NCBI RefSeq assembly: GCF_003387575.1
Contig: NZ_QUAB01000015.1
Coordinates: forward strand, 1 to 64,000
Length of the DNA stretch: 64,000 nucleotides
Direction of reading: 5' to 3'
From: Microbacterium bovistercoris
GTDB lineage: Bacteria; Actinomycetota; Actinomycetes; Actinomycetales; Microbacteriaceae
The notes under the pieces are model-generated. The model searched no databases. It worked only from the letters and a program-made list of their open reading frames with translations, and was not told the origin of the DNA. Positions 50,872 to 59,730 of this stretch are shown piece after piece. How positions within the stretch are numbered: the stretch's first letter is position 1; each line of letters starts with the position of its first letter. The translations under genes were made by a program, and so were the position numbers.

Positions 50872-50976
50872 GTGCTCCCTCTCATCCACGGACTGTCCAC
50901 GACGGCGACGGCCGGCCGGCTCCACGGCCTGTGCCCGATCGGGCGTGGCGTGGGCGTCAGGCCCCGGATGCCGACC

Positions 50977-50982
50977 TACCCT
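50977..50982 (+). promoter_or_regulatory. -10 box TACCCT of a possible leaderless promoter
   Basis: TACCCT is followed by a 7-nt gap and the ATG at 50990. GGAG also lies in that gap, so a leadered start is possible too. Confidence 0.4.
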
Positions 50983-50989
50983 GGAGTGC

Positions 50990-52342
50990 ATGGCACGCTC
51001 TCCTTTCACTCTAGTGGCGGCGGTCACAGCCGCACTGCCCGGGGCGGAGGTCACCGGCGCCCGTCCCCTCACCGCCGGCGGAGACGGTCGGTTCGACTCG
51101 GCCGTGGCCACGCTGGCCGACGGCCGCGAGCTGACCATCCGCGTCGCGGACGACGAGGACGGCGCGCGGGAGCTCGCATCCGAGGCGATCGCGCTGCGCG
51201 CCCTGACCCCCGGCGCCCGCGAGATGCTGCCCTTCCGGGCCCCCGAGTACATCGGCGAGACGCGCATCGGCGACGGCCGCGGACTCGTCACCGGGCTCCT
51301 GCCGGGGTTCCAGATCGAGGCGTCGCAGGTGCCGGCCGGACGCGGCGCGGCGTGGTCCATCGGTGAGGCCATCGCCGCGACCCACGCGCTGCCGGCCTCC
51401 GTCGTGCGCGGCGGCGGGCTCACCGCGCGCGACGCCTCCGAGGTGCGCGAGGAGGTGCGCCGGCTGATCGAGCGCGCCACGGCCACCGGCCGCGTGCCCG
51501 CCCGTCTCAGCGCCCGCTGGCGTCAGGCGGTGGACGACGACGATCTGTGGCGCTTCGAGACGACCGTGACGCTCGGCGGTGTACAGGCCGACTCGTTCCT
51601 GTTCGAGGACGATCCCGATCTCGGGCCGAAGGTGGTCGGGCTGGTGGGGTGGCACGGGTTGTCGCTCGGCGATCCCGCCGTGGACCTCGCCTGGCTGTCG
51701 GGCGCGAAGGACGCCGCCGACGACGTGCACGGCGCGTACGCCGGGGCCTCCGCTCACGCCGTGGACGCCGCCCTGCGCGTGCGGGCGCGTCTGCTCGCCG
51801 AGCTCGAGTTCGCCCGCTGGCTGGTGCACGGTGAGACGATGCGTCGCAGCGACATCGTCGACGACGCTGCCGCACTGCTGGAGTCGCTCGCCGACGGCGT
51901 GCACGACGACCTGCGCGTGTCGGCCGGCGCGACCGACGTGGACTCCGCCCTGGATGCGGCGGGACGTGTCCCGCAGGCACCGCCCGTCGCCGTGGACACC
52001 TCGATGCAGACGGATGCCTATCGCCCAGAGGACCTCTGGCAGGCCGAGGGGGACGCCGCGGACGCCTCCGCCGAACCGCACGAACGCGACGAACAGGACG
52101 CGTCAGCGGCGGACGTGACCGGCGAGGAGACCCAGGATCTGGGCGACCTGGATGAGCGCGCCGAAGCCGCCGGCATCACCGGTGTGCGCGGTTCGTCCGG
52201 TGACCACGGCACGGCGAAGGGCCCGAGTGCCGCGGGGCGACCTCTCGCCGCGCCCGACGACGACCATCTGGATTCGGCTGAAGAGGCTCAGCGCGCGGCG
52301 CGGGCGGCGCTCCAGCGCTGGACCAGTTCCGCCTCCGAGTAG
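50990..52342 (+). CDS. Phosphotransferase-like protein lacking catalytic residues (APH/macrolide 2'-phosphotransferase fold)
   Basis: This protein has 450 residues. Residues 1-290 match the aminoglycoside/macrolide phosphotransferase fold, ending with GLVGWHGLSLGDPAVDLAWL, the C-terminal structural signature. The active-site loop, normally HGDxxxxN, reads GGVQADSFLF here, and the metal-binding Asp is Gly in VGLVGW, so it looks like a pseudokinase. The last 150 residues are acidic and probably disordered. It stands head-to-head with nudC, and its 3' end overlaps adnB by 55 bp. A resistance role should not be assumed. Confidence 0.7.
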   Translation: MARSPFTLVAAVTAALPGAEVTGARPLTAGGDGRFDSAVATLADGRELTIRVADDEDGARELASEAIALRALTPGAREMLPFRAPEYIGETRIGDGRGLVTGLLPGFQIEASQVPAGRGAAWSIGEAIAATHALPASVVRGGGLTARDASEVREEVRRLIERATATGRVPARLSARWRQAVDDDDLWRFETTVTLGGVQADSFLFEDDPDLGPKVVGLVGWHGLSLGDPAVDLAWLSGAKDAADDVHGAYAGASAHAVDAALRVRARLLAELEFARWLVHGETMRRSDIVDDAAALLESLADGVHDDLRVSAGATDVDSALDAAGRVPQAPPVAVDTSMQTDAYRPEDLWQAEGDAADASAEPHERDEQDASAADVTGEETQDLGDLDERAEAAGITGVRGSSGDHGTAKGPSAAGRPLAAPDDDHLDSAEEAQRAARAALQRWTSSASE

Positions 52343-55300
52343 ACGCGGTCACCACGGATGACGAGATCGTCGGCCACGTAGTAGAGCGCGACGTCGATCT
52401 CGTCGAGGGGCACACCGAACCGGCGGTGGTAGGCCAGACGGTACAGGGCGAGCTGCAGCATGCGGTCTTCGCGCTCGGCTGCAGTGCGCGGCGCCTTGCC
52501 GGTCTTCCAGTCCACGATCTCGATCCGTCCGCCGCGATCGGCGCGACGGTACACGGCGTCGAGCTTGCAGATGACGATGTGGCCGTCGCCCCCGTCCTCC
52601 ACCGACCCGGGAAGCGCGAAGTCGATCTCGATCTCGACGGCGATCGGCTGCAGTCCTCCCCACTCGCTGCGTTCGAAGATCTCCTGGAGGCGACCGAGGT
52701 CGGCGGCATCCGCCTCGGAGACGTCCTGCGCATCCGGCGTGTCGCCGTCGATCTCCCAGAGACCGTCGTCGATCCCGGTGCCCACGCCGACGATGTCGGA
52801 GCGTCGCTCGACCCACGCATGGAACAGCGTCCCGAGCCGGGTCTGCCGATACGGCCGCTCCGGCATCGGGCGGATGATCGACCCGAGCGTGCCTTCGAAA
52901 TCGGTGACGTAGTCCTTGAAGCGGGAGGCCGGCACGCGGGTGGGTACGGTCGCATCGGTACCGCGCTGCCGCGCCTCGCGCTCCGCAAGCAGGCGGACCA
53001 GCTCGGGTGCGGCTTCAGGCATCGGCGCGGCCTGCGCGGCGCGCACCTCGTCGGCCGCGCGCTCGACGCGCAGTCGGCGCGCGCCGAGCGGATCGAGCGG
53101 CCAGTTCGCCGTCATGCCCGGACCGTCGTACGGGTTCTCGTCCGGGTCGACGGCCTCGGGCGCGTCGAGGCCTCGCACGTCGAGCGCCTCGAGCAGGTAC
53201 GGGCTGGGCTTGCGCGGGCTCTTCTGGCCCGCCCAGTGCGCCCCGGACAGCATCAGATCGCTGCGAGCGCGGGTCACCGCGACATACGCGAGGCGGCGCT
53301 CCTCCTGCTTCTGGTAGTCGGAGTAGGCCTTCTTGAACCGGGTGAGCGCGCCGCCCTGCGGATTGGCCTTGGTCACCCCTCCGGAGAGCGACGACTGTCC
53401 GGCCTTCTGCCGCTTCACCGGGTCGTCGCCGACGGCGTCCATCGCCGCGCGCGGGTCCCACTCGAACCGCGGCAGTGCGGCGGCATCGCCGCGCAGCGGG
53501 AAGGGCACCGCGCCGAACCCGAACCAGCCCGCCGTGTCGGTCGCGCGCGAGGGCAGCTCGTCCTCGACCAGGCGCACCACGGCCACGGCATCCCATTCCA
53601 GGCCCTTCGAGCCGTGGATGGTGAGCAGCTGCACGACCCCGGGCTCCGGTGGCTCGGGGCGGGGCATCAGTTCGTCGGTGATCTCGGCCTTGTCCAGCCA
53701 GGCGAGCAGGCTGCCGATCGTGCCGCGCTCATCGGCGGCGAGGAACGCACGCACCTCGTCGGCGAATGCGCGCAGCTGCGTCGTGGCCACGCGTGCCGGG
53801 CCCCGGGTCTCGTTCACCGCCAGTTCGATGTCGAGCCGCAGCTCGAACTCGATCAGGCGGATCAGCTCGGGCAGCGGCTGGGCGACGGCGCGACGCAGCC
53901 GCTCCAGCATCTCGCCCGCGGCGCGTATGCGCGCGCGTCCGTCGGACGTGATGCCCTCGATCAGCCGGTAGTCGTCGCGCATGCCTCGCACGACGTCGAC
54001 GGCGTCGACGATGGACACCGCCTCGTCGGCGCCGCTCGACGCGCGCAGGCGCGTCTTCACCTCGTCGGGGAGCGGCATGAGCGCGCTGTCGCGCTTGGCG
54101 ATCTCGGATGCCAGGTCGTAGAGCCCCGCCATGTCGGCGACGCCCACGCCGAATCGGGGGCCGGTGAGCAGCCGGATGAGAGCGGAACCGGCCGTGGGGT
54201 CGTGGATGACCCTCAGCGTGGAGACCACGTCGACCACCTCGGGGGTGTTGAGCAGACCGCCGAGACCGAGGATCCGGTGCGGGATGCCTGCAGCGGCGAG
54301 CGCCCCCGCGAAGGTCTGCATGTGCCGCTTGGAACGGAACAGGATCGCGCCGGTGTGCGGGCTGCTGCCGCTGTGCCTCGCGCGGCGATCGCCGAACCAC
54401 TCGGCGACCTCGCGAGCCTCGTCGTCGACGGTGAACGGGAAGCGGGTCTCCACCGTGCCGGCACCGGCGCCCGGCCGAGGTTCGAGAGGAGGCACGTCGA
54501 GGCCGTGGCGCTGCAGCGGCTCGAGCACGCGGTTGGCGACGTCGAGGATGCCCGCGTCGTTGCGCCAGCTGGTCATCAGGCTGTAGTTCTGCGCGGTCTG
54601 CTCCGCCGCGAACGACCCGGAGAACGCGTACAGGTTGTCGGCGCTGGCGCCGCGCCATCCGTAGATGGACTGGTGCGGGTCGCCGACGGCCATCACCGCG
54701 GAGTCGCGGAACAGCTCGGCGAGGAACCTGGTCTGGATCACCGAGGTGTCCTGGTACTCGTCGAGCAGCACGACCCGATGCTGCTCTCGCAGTTCGGCGC
54801 GCACGTCGGGCGCGGACTCGATGATGTCGTAGGCGCCGGAGACCTGGTCGGCGAAGTCGAGCACCCCGCGGCGCTCCTTCTCGGCGATGTACTCGCGCAC
54901 CAGCGCCGCGAGCACGGGCATCGCCTCGAGGTTGGCAGCGGCCTTCTCGACGGCGTCGTTGCTGCGGTAGGGCCCGAAGGCGGCGGCCTGCTCCGTGGCG
55001 ATGCGCACCGCGCGATCGAGGTCGACGCGGTGGTCGAGGGCGTCCCCGGCGAGCTTCTGCACGGCGTCGACGACGCCGGTGAGCGAGCGGTCGATCAGCT
55101 CCAGATCGGGCAGGTCGGAGCGCAGCACCACGTCGCGGGCGAGGATCCACGATGCCGCCTGGCTGAGCATCGCCACGTCGGGGTCGCGCCCGATGCGGGC
55201 GGCGTGCTCACGGACGATGCCGTCGGCGAAGGCGTTGTAGGTCGACACTCGGGGGCGGATCATCAGATCTTCGGCCGCTGCAGGGGCGGCTCGAGTGCCG

Positions 55301-55731
55301 TAGCTCTCGGCGAGCTCATCGAGCACGTGCGCGCGGACGAGGTCCCGCTGCCGGCCGGTCGCGGCCTCGTCGACCCGGCGCAGCGCACCAGAGGCGACGA
55401 TCTCGGGAAGGTGCGGCAGCAGGCCGCGACGGCCGTACTCGTCGATCATCGCGAGACGCACGGCGATGCGCTCGGACAGCTCGCCCGCGGCCTTGCGCGT
55501 GAAGGTGAGACCGAGGATCTCGTCGCGACGGACGTGCCCGTTCGCGACCAGCCAGACGACACGGCCCGACATCGTCTCGGTCTTGCCGCTTCCGGCACCC
55601 GCGACGACCAGCGCCGGCGTCGGCGGCGCCTCGATCACCCGCTGCTGCGCGGTCGTCGGCGACGGCAGCCCGAGCGCCGCGGCGACATCGGTCGCCGAGA
55701 TGCTCGGCGGTCCGGTCCATGACGAGGTCAT
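52288..55731 (-). CDS. adnB: AdnB-like helicase-nuclease subunit
   Basis: This 1147-residue protein combines an N-terminal UvrD-type motor (Walker A AGAGSGKTETMSGRV, LLDEYQDTSVIQ, LLTIHGSKGLEWDAV, YVAVTRARSDL) with a C-terminal RecB-family nuclease (GTLFHAWVERR, VICKLDAVYRR and EIVDWKTGK, where Asp and Lys are catalytic). This combination and the adjacent adnA gene match AdnB of the mycobacterial AdnAB double-strand-break resection complex. GGGAG precedes the ATG by 7 nt. It is downstream of adnA in the same direction after a 121-bp gap filled by repeats. Confidence 0.92.
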   Translation of the reverse strand: MTSSWTGPPSISATDVAAALGLPSPTTAQQRVIEAPPTPALVVAGAGSGKTETMSGRVVWLVANGHVRRDEILGLTFTRKAAGELSERIAVRLAMIDEYGRRGLLPHLPEIVASGALRRVDEAATGRQRDLVRAHVLDELAESYGTRAAPAAAEDLMIRPRVSTYNAFADGIVREHAARIGRDPDVAMLSQAASWILARDVVLRSDLPDLELIDRSLTGVVDAVQKLAGDALDHRVDLDRAVRIATEQAAAFGPYRSNDAVEKAAANLEAMPVLAALVREYIAEKERRGVLDFADQVSGAYDIIESAPDVRAELREQHRVVLLDEYQDTSVIQTRFLAELFRDSAVMAVGDPHQSIYGWRGASADNLYAFSGSFAAEQTAQNYSLMTSWRNDAGILDVANRVLEPLQRHGLDVPPLEPRPGAGAGTVETRFPFTVDDEAREVAEWFGDRRARHSGSSPHTGAILFRSKRHMQTFAGALAAAGIPHRILGLGGLLNTPEVVDVVSTLRVIHDPTAGSALIRLLTGPRFGVGVADMAGLYDLASEIAKRDSALMPLPDEVKTRLRASSGADEAVSIVDAVDVVRGMRDDYRLIEGITSDGRARIRAAGEMLERLRRAVAQPLPELIRLIEFELRLDIELAVNETRGPARVATTQLRAFADEVRAFLAADERGTIGSLLAWLDKAEITDELMPRPEPPEPGVVQLLTIHGSKGLEWDAVAVVRLVEDELPSRATDTAGWFGFGAVPFPLRGDAAALPRFEWDPRAAMDAVGDDPVKRQKAGQSSLSGGVTKANPQGGALTRFKKAYSDYQKQEERRLAYVAVTRARSDLMLSGAHWAGQKSPRKPSPYLLEALDVRGLDAPEAVDPDENPYDGPGMTANWPLDPLGARRLRVERAADEVRAAQAAPMPEAAPELVRLLAEREARQRGTDATVPTRVPASRFKDYVTDFEGTLGSIIRPMPERPYRQTRLGTLFHAWVERRSDIVGVGTGIDDGLWEIDGDTPDAQDVSEADAADLGRLQEIFERSEWGGLQPIAVEIEIDFALPGSVEDGGDGHIVICKLDAVYRRADRGGRIEIVDWKTGKAPRTAAEREDRMLQLALYRLAYHRRFGVPLDEIDVALYYVADDLVIRGDRVYSEAELVQRWSAARAAR

Positions 55732-55750
55732 GCGCGGACTCCCGTCGTCG

Positions 55751-55845
55751 GGTCGTTGAGCGAGGAGCGCAGCGACGAGACGAAACGTGTCCGGCAGACA
55801 TGAGAGCGTTTCGTCTCGCTCGTTCCTCGCTCGCTCGACGACCGG
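55751..55845. repeat. Inverted pair of intergenic repeat copies between adnA and adnB
   Basis: GGTCGTTGAGCGAGGAGC (from 55751) and its inverse ending near GCTCGACGACC (about 55807-55845) face each other around about 20 bp. Both carry the CGTTTCGTCTCGCT arm and form a large hairpin in the adnA-adnB gap. Confidence 0.65.
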
Positions 55846-55852
55846 TGACCGA

Positions 55853-58800
55853 TCACGCGCTCACCGCCGGGACGGTGTGGATGCGGCAGGGCTGCACCCG
55901 CCACTGGGTGTCGGCGCAGTGCGCCTCGACCTGTGCGGTGAAACTGCTCGCCGACATCCCCCGCGCCGCTTCGGCGACCCTGCGCAGGAAGTCGTCGCGG
56001 GCCTCGCCGTCGAGCGTGTGCTGGTGGGCGACGCGGTAGTCGCTCTTCGAGAGCGTCTTCGCGACGAGCACCAGGCGCGCACCGGCGAGCGACTCGGCAT
56101 CCGCCCCCTCGATCAGCCCCTGCTGCACGGCGAGCTGGTAGGCGGAGAGCTGCGCGTGGTCGATGACCTTCTCGTCGCTCTCGGGCTCGTATTTTCCGGT
56201 CTTGAGGTCGACCACGACCACCCTCTCGTCTGCGGCGGGCATGGCCTGCCATCCTCGGCCTCGCGCGGCGGGGTGCTCGCCCGCCCCCGCCGGATACGCC
56301 TCGACGCGGTCGATGTACCCGTGGATGATCGCCTGGTGCGCGGTGTCCTCACCGGCGGGGTGCACGGCGGGCGCGTCGTCGTCTTCGGGCACATCGACCG
56401 CGAACCGGAACTCCACCTCGCTGGCGAGCACCCGGCCGCCGTCCCGCGTCACGGTGCCGAGATAGGAGTGCAGCCGGTCGACGTACTGCTCCGCGCGACG
56501 GCGCTCCTTGCGCCCGATCCACTCGGTCTCGAAGTCGAGCTCCGGCCAGCGGGCGGCGACGACCTCCCGCATCCGCTCCAGGTCGCCGTCGGGCGCGGTC
56601 TCCATCGCGGCGTGCACGATCGTGCCGATGCCGGCGGACGGCGGCATGACCGTGTCGCCGCCGAGTGCGGACACCGCCCAGCTCAGCCCGCATTCCTCGA
56701 ACGACTCCATACGCGAGGGCGACACGCGTGCAGCCTCCACGGCGAGGTCGTGCAGCGGCGCACTCGTCGACGACGGCGTCACGCCGTACCAGTCGGCCGG
56801 CTCCGCCCCCGGCACGCCTTCGCGGGCGAGCACGGCCAGCTGTCCTGCCGCCTCCTGTCGCGCCGCGAGCGAGGTGGTCGTCGTGAGCGTGCGACGGTGC
56901 CGCGCGACCAGGCCGCGCAAGGTGAGCGGGTGCTCGGCGGACGGGTGCCGCTCCGGCGGCTCGGGCTGGGGCAGGAAGCCGAAGAACGGGCTGGGCGTCG
57001 AATCGTCGTCGTCGACCGCCGTGATCAGCAGGCGACTGCGCGCGCGGGAGAGCGCCCGCACGAACAGCCGCAGCTCGTCGTGCAGCGCGCTGCGACGCCG
57101 GTCGAGAACGCCGGGAACCTCCGTCTCGACGCCGGTACGGGCCGCGGTGATCGCGTCGGCGAGGCGCCAGGTCTGCAGCATCCCGCCACGCAGGCGCACG
57201 TTCGGCCAGACGCCGTCCTGCAGACCGGCGATGACGACGGCGTCGAACTCCGCCCCCAGCGCGGTCGCCGGCGTCAGGAGGGTGACGCGCCCCGGTCGCT
57301 CGGGCGACGAGAGGGTGTCCTCGGGGACCTCGCTGCCGAGGATGTCGTCGACGAACTTGCCCGGCCTCTCGTTCGGCGTGCGCTCGACGAAGCGCTTCGC
57401 CGCATCGAACAGCGCGACCAGGGCGTCCAGCGCGCGGGCGGTCTCGCCACCGGTGGCCTGCATCGCGTTCTCACGCCAGGCGTACTGCAGCTTGCGCCCG
57501 TCGACCGAGCGGGCGCCGTCCCAGGCCCGCCAGAGCAGGTCGTGGATGGTCTCCCCCGCCGCGGCGGCCGCCGTCATCTCGGCCAGTGTGTCGGCGAAGC
57601 GTGCCGCCGCCCTGGCCTCGGCCGCGTCGATCAGGGTCAGGTGCGCCGGTTTCGCGATCGCCTGACGCAGCAGCTCGCGGGCGGGAGTGTTGCCCTCCTG
57701 CTCCAACTCGAGATGCCGCAGCCGGGCGCGCAGGCGACGCAGCCCGATCGCGTCCATGCCGCCGAACGGCGAGCGCAGCGCCTCTTCGAGTTCCTGCGGG
57801 GTGCGCTCCTCGACCGGCAGCAGCGCCAGCCGCACGAGACCGACGATATCCCGCACCACGGTCTCCTCGCCGAGCGGGCGCTGCACACCGGCTGCCCGTG
57901 TCGGGATCTCGCGCGCCGCCAGCTCGGTCTCGAGTTGCGCCACCTGACGGGTGTCGTGCGCGATCACCGCCATCCGGTCCCAGCGGATGCCGCCGGACAG
58001 GTGCCAGTCGCGCATCACTCCGGCGATGCGATCGACCTCTTCGTAGGGGGACGGCGCGACGAAGGTCGTGACCGCGGCATCCGCGTCGTCGACGGTGACG
58101 GGAGCGCGGCGATGGTCGACACGCCCCGCCGCGCCGATGGCCTGCGTGACCGTGCGGGTGAGCGCGGTCAGCGCCGGCACCTGCCGGTGCGGGCCGTCGA
58201 GCACCCGCACGTCGCCGAGATCGGCCGCGAGCCGGGCGAACAGCTCGGGGCTCGCACCGCGGAACGCGCCGGACGAGATGTCGGGATCGCCGAAGGCCAG
58301 CACCGCTATGCCGCGCGCCCGCAGTGCGCGCACCAGTTCGATACCGCCGCGGGTGAGCTCCTGCGCGTCGTCGATCAGCACGACGCGCAGCGGGGCCAGC
58401 GGGCACAGAGTCGCGGCATCCGCCGTGTGCAGGATGCCGGTGGCCTCGCTCAGCAGGTCGGCGGCGTCGCGGTGGGCTGAGCGCAGCTGCGCCATCACGC
58501 GGTGATACTCGTCGAGGAAGACCCCGGCCGCTGCCCAGACCTCGGACCCCGCGGCGCTCAGCTCACCCGGCCGCACGCCCAGCTCGGTGCACTCGGCGAG
58601 GAAGGCTCGCAGTTCGGAGCGGAAGCCCTTGGAGGCTCGCACCGAAGGTCCGAGCGCCTCGGGCCACTGCACCCTGCCGTCCTCGACATCGCCGGCGAGC
58701 AGGTCGGCGATGATGCGGTCCTGGTCGGCACCGGTGAGCAGCGCCGGGGGGTCGTCCCCGGCGCGCACCATGGCGCCGCGCACGAGCTGGAACGCGAAGG

Positions 58801-59053
58801 AGCCGACCGAGCGCGCGAGCGGCCCAGGCGTCGCCTGGCCGATCCGCACGCCGATGCGGTCGCGCAGCCCCGTGGCCGCCTGCCTGCTCGGGGTGAGCGC
58901 GAGGACCTGCTCCGGCTCGAGTCCGCCGTCCAGCAGGTGCACCACCCGGTCGATGAGCGCGGTCGTCTTACCGGTTCCCGGTGCGCCGATGATGACTCCG
59001 GATGCGTCGGGATCGGCGGTCACGACGGCCCGCTGCGCAGCATCCTCTGTCAT
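55853..59053 (-). CDS. adnA: AdnA-like helicase-nuclease subunit
   Basis: This 1066-residue protein has an N-terminal SF1 motor-like region (Walker A APGTGKTTALIDRV, and VVLIDDAQEL as a variant Walker B) and a C-terminal RecB-family nuclease domain (GTIVHAAMETA, HGYIDRVEAY and VVVDLKTGKYEPESDEKV). It matches AdnA, the partner of AdnB in AdnAB. The iron-sulfur cysteine set seen in many AdnA/AddB proteins is incomplete: one Cys in FEECGLSW and two near the C-terminus (AHCADT and QPCRIHT). The ATG follows TAGTGT by 6 nt, so the adnAB transcript is probably leaderless. Confidence 0.92.
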   Translation of the reverse strand: MTEDAAQRAVVTADPDASGVIIGAPGTGKTTALIDRVVHLLDGGLEPEQVLALTPSRQAATGLRDRIGVRIGQATPGPLARSVGSFAFQLVRGAMVRAGDDPPALLTGADQDRIIADLLAGDVEDGRVQWPEALGPSVRASKGFRSELRAFLAECTELGVRPGELSAAGSEVWAAAGVFLDEYHRVMAQLRSAHRDAADLLSEATGILHTADAATLCPLAPLRVVLIDDAQELTRGGIELVRALRARGIAVLAFGDPDISSGAFRGASPELFARLAADLGDVRVLDGPHRQVPALTALTRTVTQAIGAAGRVDHRRAPVTVDDADAAVTTFVAPSPYEEVDRIAGVMRDWHLSGGIRWDRMAVIAHDTRQVAQLETELAAREIPTRAAGVQRPLGEETVVRDIVGLVRLALLPVEERTPQELEEALRSPFGGMDAIGLRRLRARLRHLELEQEGNTPARELLRQAIAKPAHLTLIDAAEARAAARFADTLAEMTAAAAAGETIHDLLWRAWDGARSVDGRKLQYAWRENAMQATGGETARALDALVALFDAAKRFVERTPNERPGKFVDDILGSEVPEDTLSSPERPGRVTLLTPATALGAEFDAVVIAGLQDGVWPNVRLRGGMLQTWRLADAITAARTGVETEVPGVLDRRRSALHDELRLFVRALSRARSRLLITAVDDDDSTPSPFFGFLPQPEPPERHPSAEHPLTLRGLVARHRRTLTTTTSLAARQEAAGQLAVLAREGVPGAEPADWYGVTPSSTSAPLHDLAVEAARVSPSRMESFEECGLSWAVSALGGDTVMPPSAGIGTIVHAAMETAPDGDLERMREVVAARWPELDFETEWIGRKERRRAEQYVDRLHSYLGTVTRDGGRVLASEVEFRFAVDVPEDDDAPAVHPAGEDTAHQAIIHGYIDRVEAYPAGAGEHPAARGRGWQAMPAADERVVVVDLKTGKYEPESDEKVIDHAQLSAYQLAVQQGLIEGADAESLAGARLVLVAKTLSKSDYRVAHQHTLDGEARDDFLRRVAEAARGMSASSFTAQVEAHCADTQWRVQPCRIHTVPAVSA

Positions 59054-59059
59054 GCTTCG

Positions 59060-59065
59060 ACACTA
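59060..59065 (-). promoter_or_regulatory. -10 box TAGTGT of the adnAB promoter
   Basis: TAGTGT is followed by a 6-nt gap and the ATG at 59053. Confidence 0.5.
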
Positions 59066-59166
59066 TCGGCGGGCGGCGACATCGATGTCGCGGCGACGGA
59101 CGGCCGCGCGTGTGCGCCCTGGGCGAAACCGGCCCGGCCGCCGGGACCGGGGCCGAACGGTCACGG

Positions 59167-59172
59167 TAGAGT
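59167..59172 (+). promoter_or_regulatory. -10 box TAGAGT before the DUF3107 gene
   Basis: TAGAGT lies 33 nt before the GTG at 59205, giving a short leader that contains the AGAGGAG ribosome site. Confidence 0.45.
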
Positions 59173-59204
59173 TGCCAGCACCCAAGCAAGTCAGAGGAGC
59201 ACGC

Positions 59205-59429
59205 GTGGAAATCCGCATCGGCATCGTCAACACCGGCCGTGAACTGACCTTCGAGACCAGCACCGCGGCCGACGAGGTGCGCAGCACCATCTCCGCCGCA
59301 CTCGAGCAGGGCACGACCCACTTCACCCTCACCGATGTGAAGGGCAACGACTACATCGTGCCGACCGCGAACCTCGCCTACATCGAGCTGGGCACCGAGG
59401 AGTCCCGCCGCGTCGGCTTCGTCGCCTGA
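59205..59429 (+). CDS. DUF3107 small protein
   Basis: This 74-residue protein matches DUF3107 (PF11305), a small actinobacterial family of unknown function. It reads VEIRIGIVNTGRELTFETS and later TLTDVKGNDYIVPTANLA. The GTG follows AGAGGAG at an ideal distance, and TAGAGT upstream suggests a promoter. The downstream gene begins 1 nt after the stop, so the two are likely co-transcribed. Confidence 0.85.
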   Translation: MEIRIGIVNTGRELTFETSTAADEVRSTISAALEQGTTHFTLTDVKGNDYIVPTANLAYIELGTEESRRVGFVA

Positions 59430-59430
59430 G

Positions 59431-59718
59431 ATGTACATCCTGCTCGCCCTGATCGCGTCCTGCGCGCTGGGCATCGGCCTGCACTTCCTGCTGCCGCACC
59501 GTCACCTGCGCGGTGTCGCCGTCGCCCCGGCCATCGCCACTGCGGCGTCCGGCGTGATCTACACGGCCATGCAGTGGGCGGGCGTCGCGGAGAGCAACGG
59601 CTGGTTGTGGCTGGCCAGCATCGGCGGCGGTCTGCTGATCGCGGCACTGGCGACCTACCTCCTGGCCGTCGTGCGGCACGCCTCCGACGAGAAGACGCAG
59701 CAGGCGATCGGGGTCTGA
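59431..59718 (+). CDS. Small membrane protein of unknown function
   Basis: This 95-residue protein has three hydrophobic segments (about 1-20, 30-48 and 62-83) and a charged C-terminus RHASDEKTQQAIGV. It starts 1 nt after the DUF3107 stop, so translation is probably coupled. I recognise no family and infer only that it is a membrane protein. Confidence 0.7.
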   Translation: MYILLALIASCALGIGLHFLLPHRHLRGVAVAPAIATAASGVIYTAMQWAGVAESNGWLWLASIGGGLLIAALATYLLAVVRHASDEKTQQAIGV

Positions 59719-59730
59719 GCCCCGCGCCTT

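Noticed and set aside
50990-52342. Macrolide or aminoglycoside resistance gene
   Set aside because: The catalytic residues appear to be missing, so a resistance call is not supported.
52426-55722. 1098-codon open frame on the plus strand
   Set aside because: It is antisense to adnB, has an Arg/His/Gly-rich composition and shows no domain.
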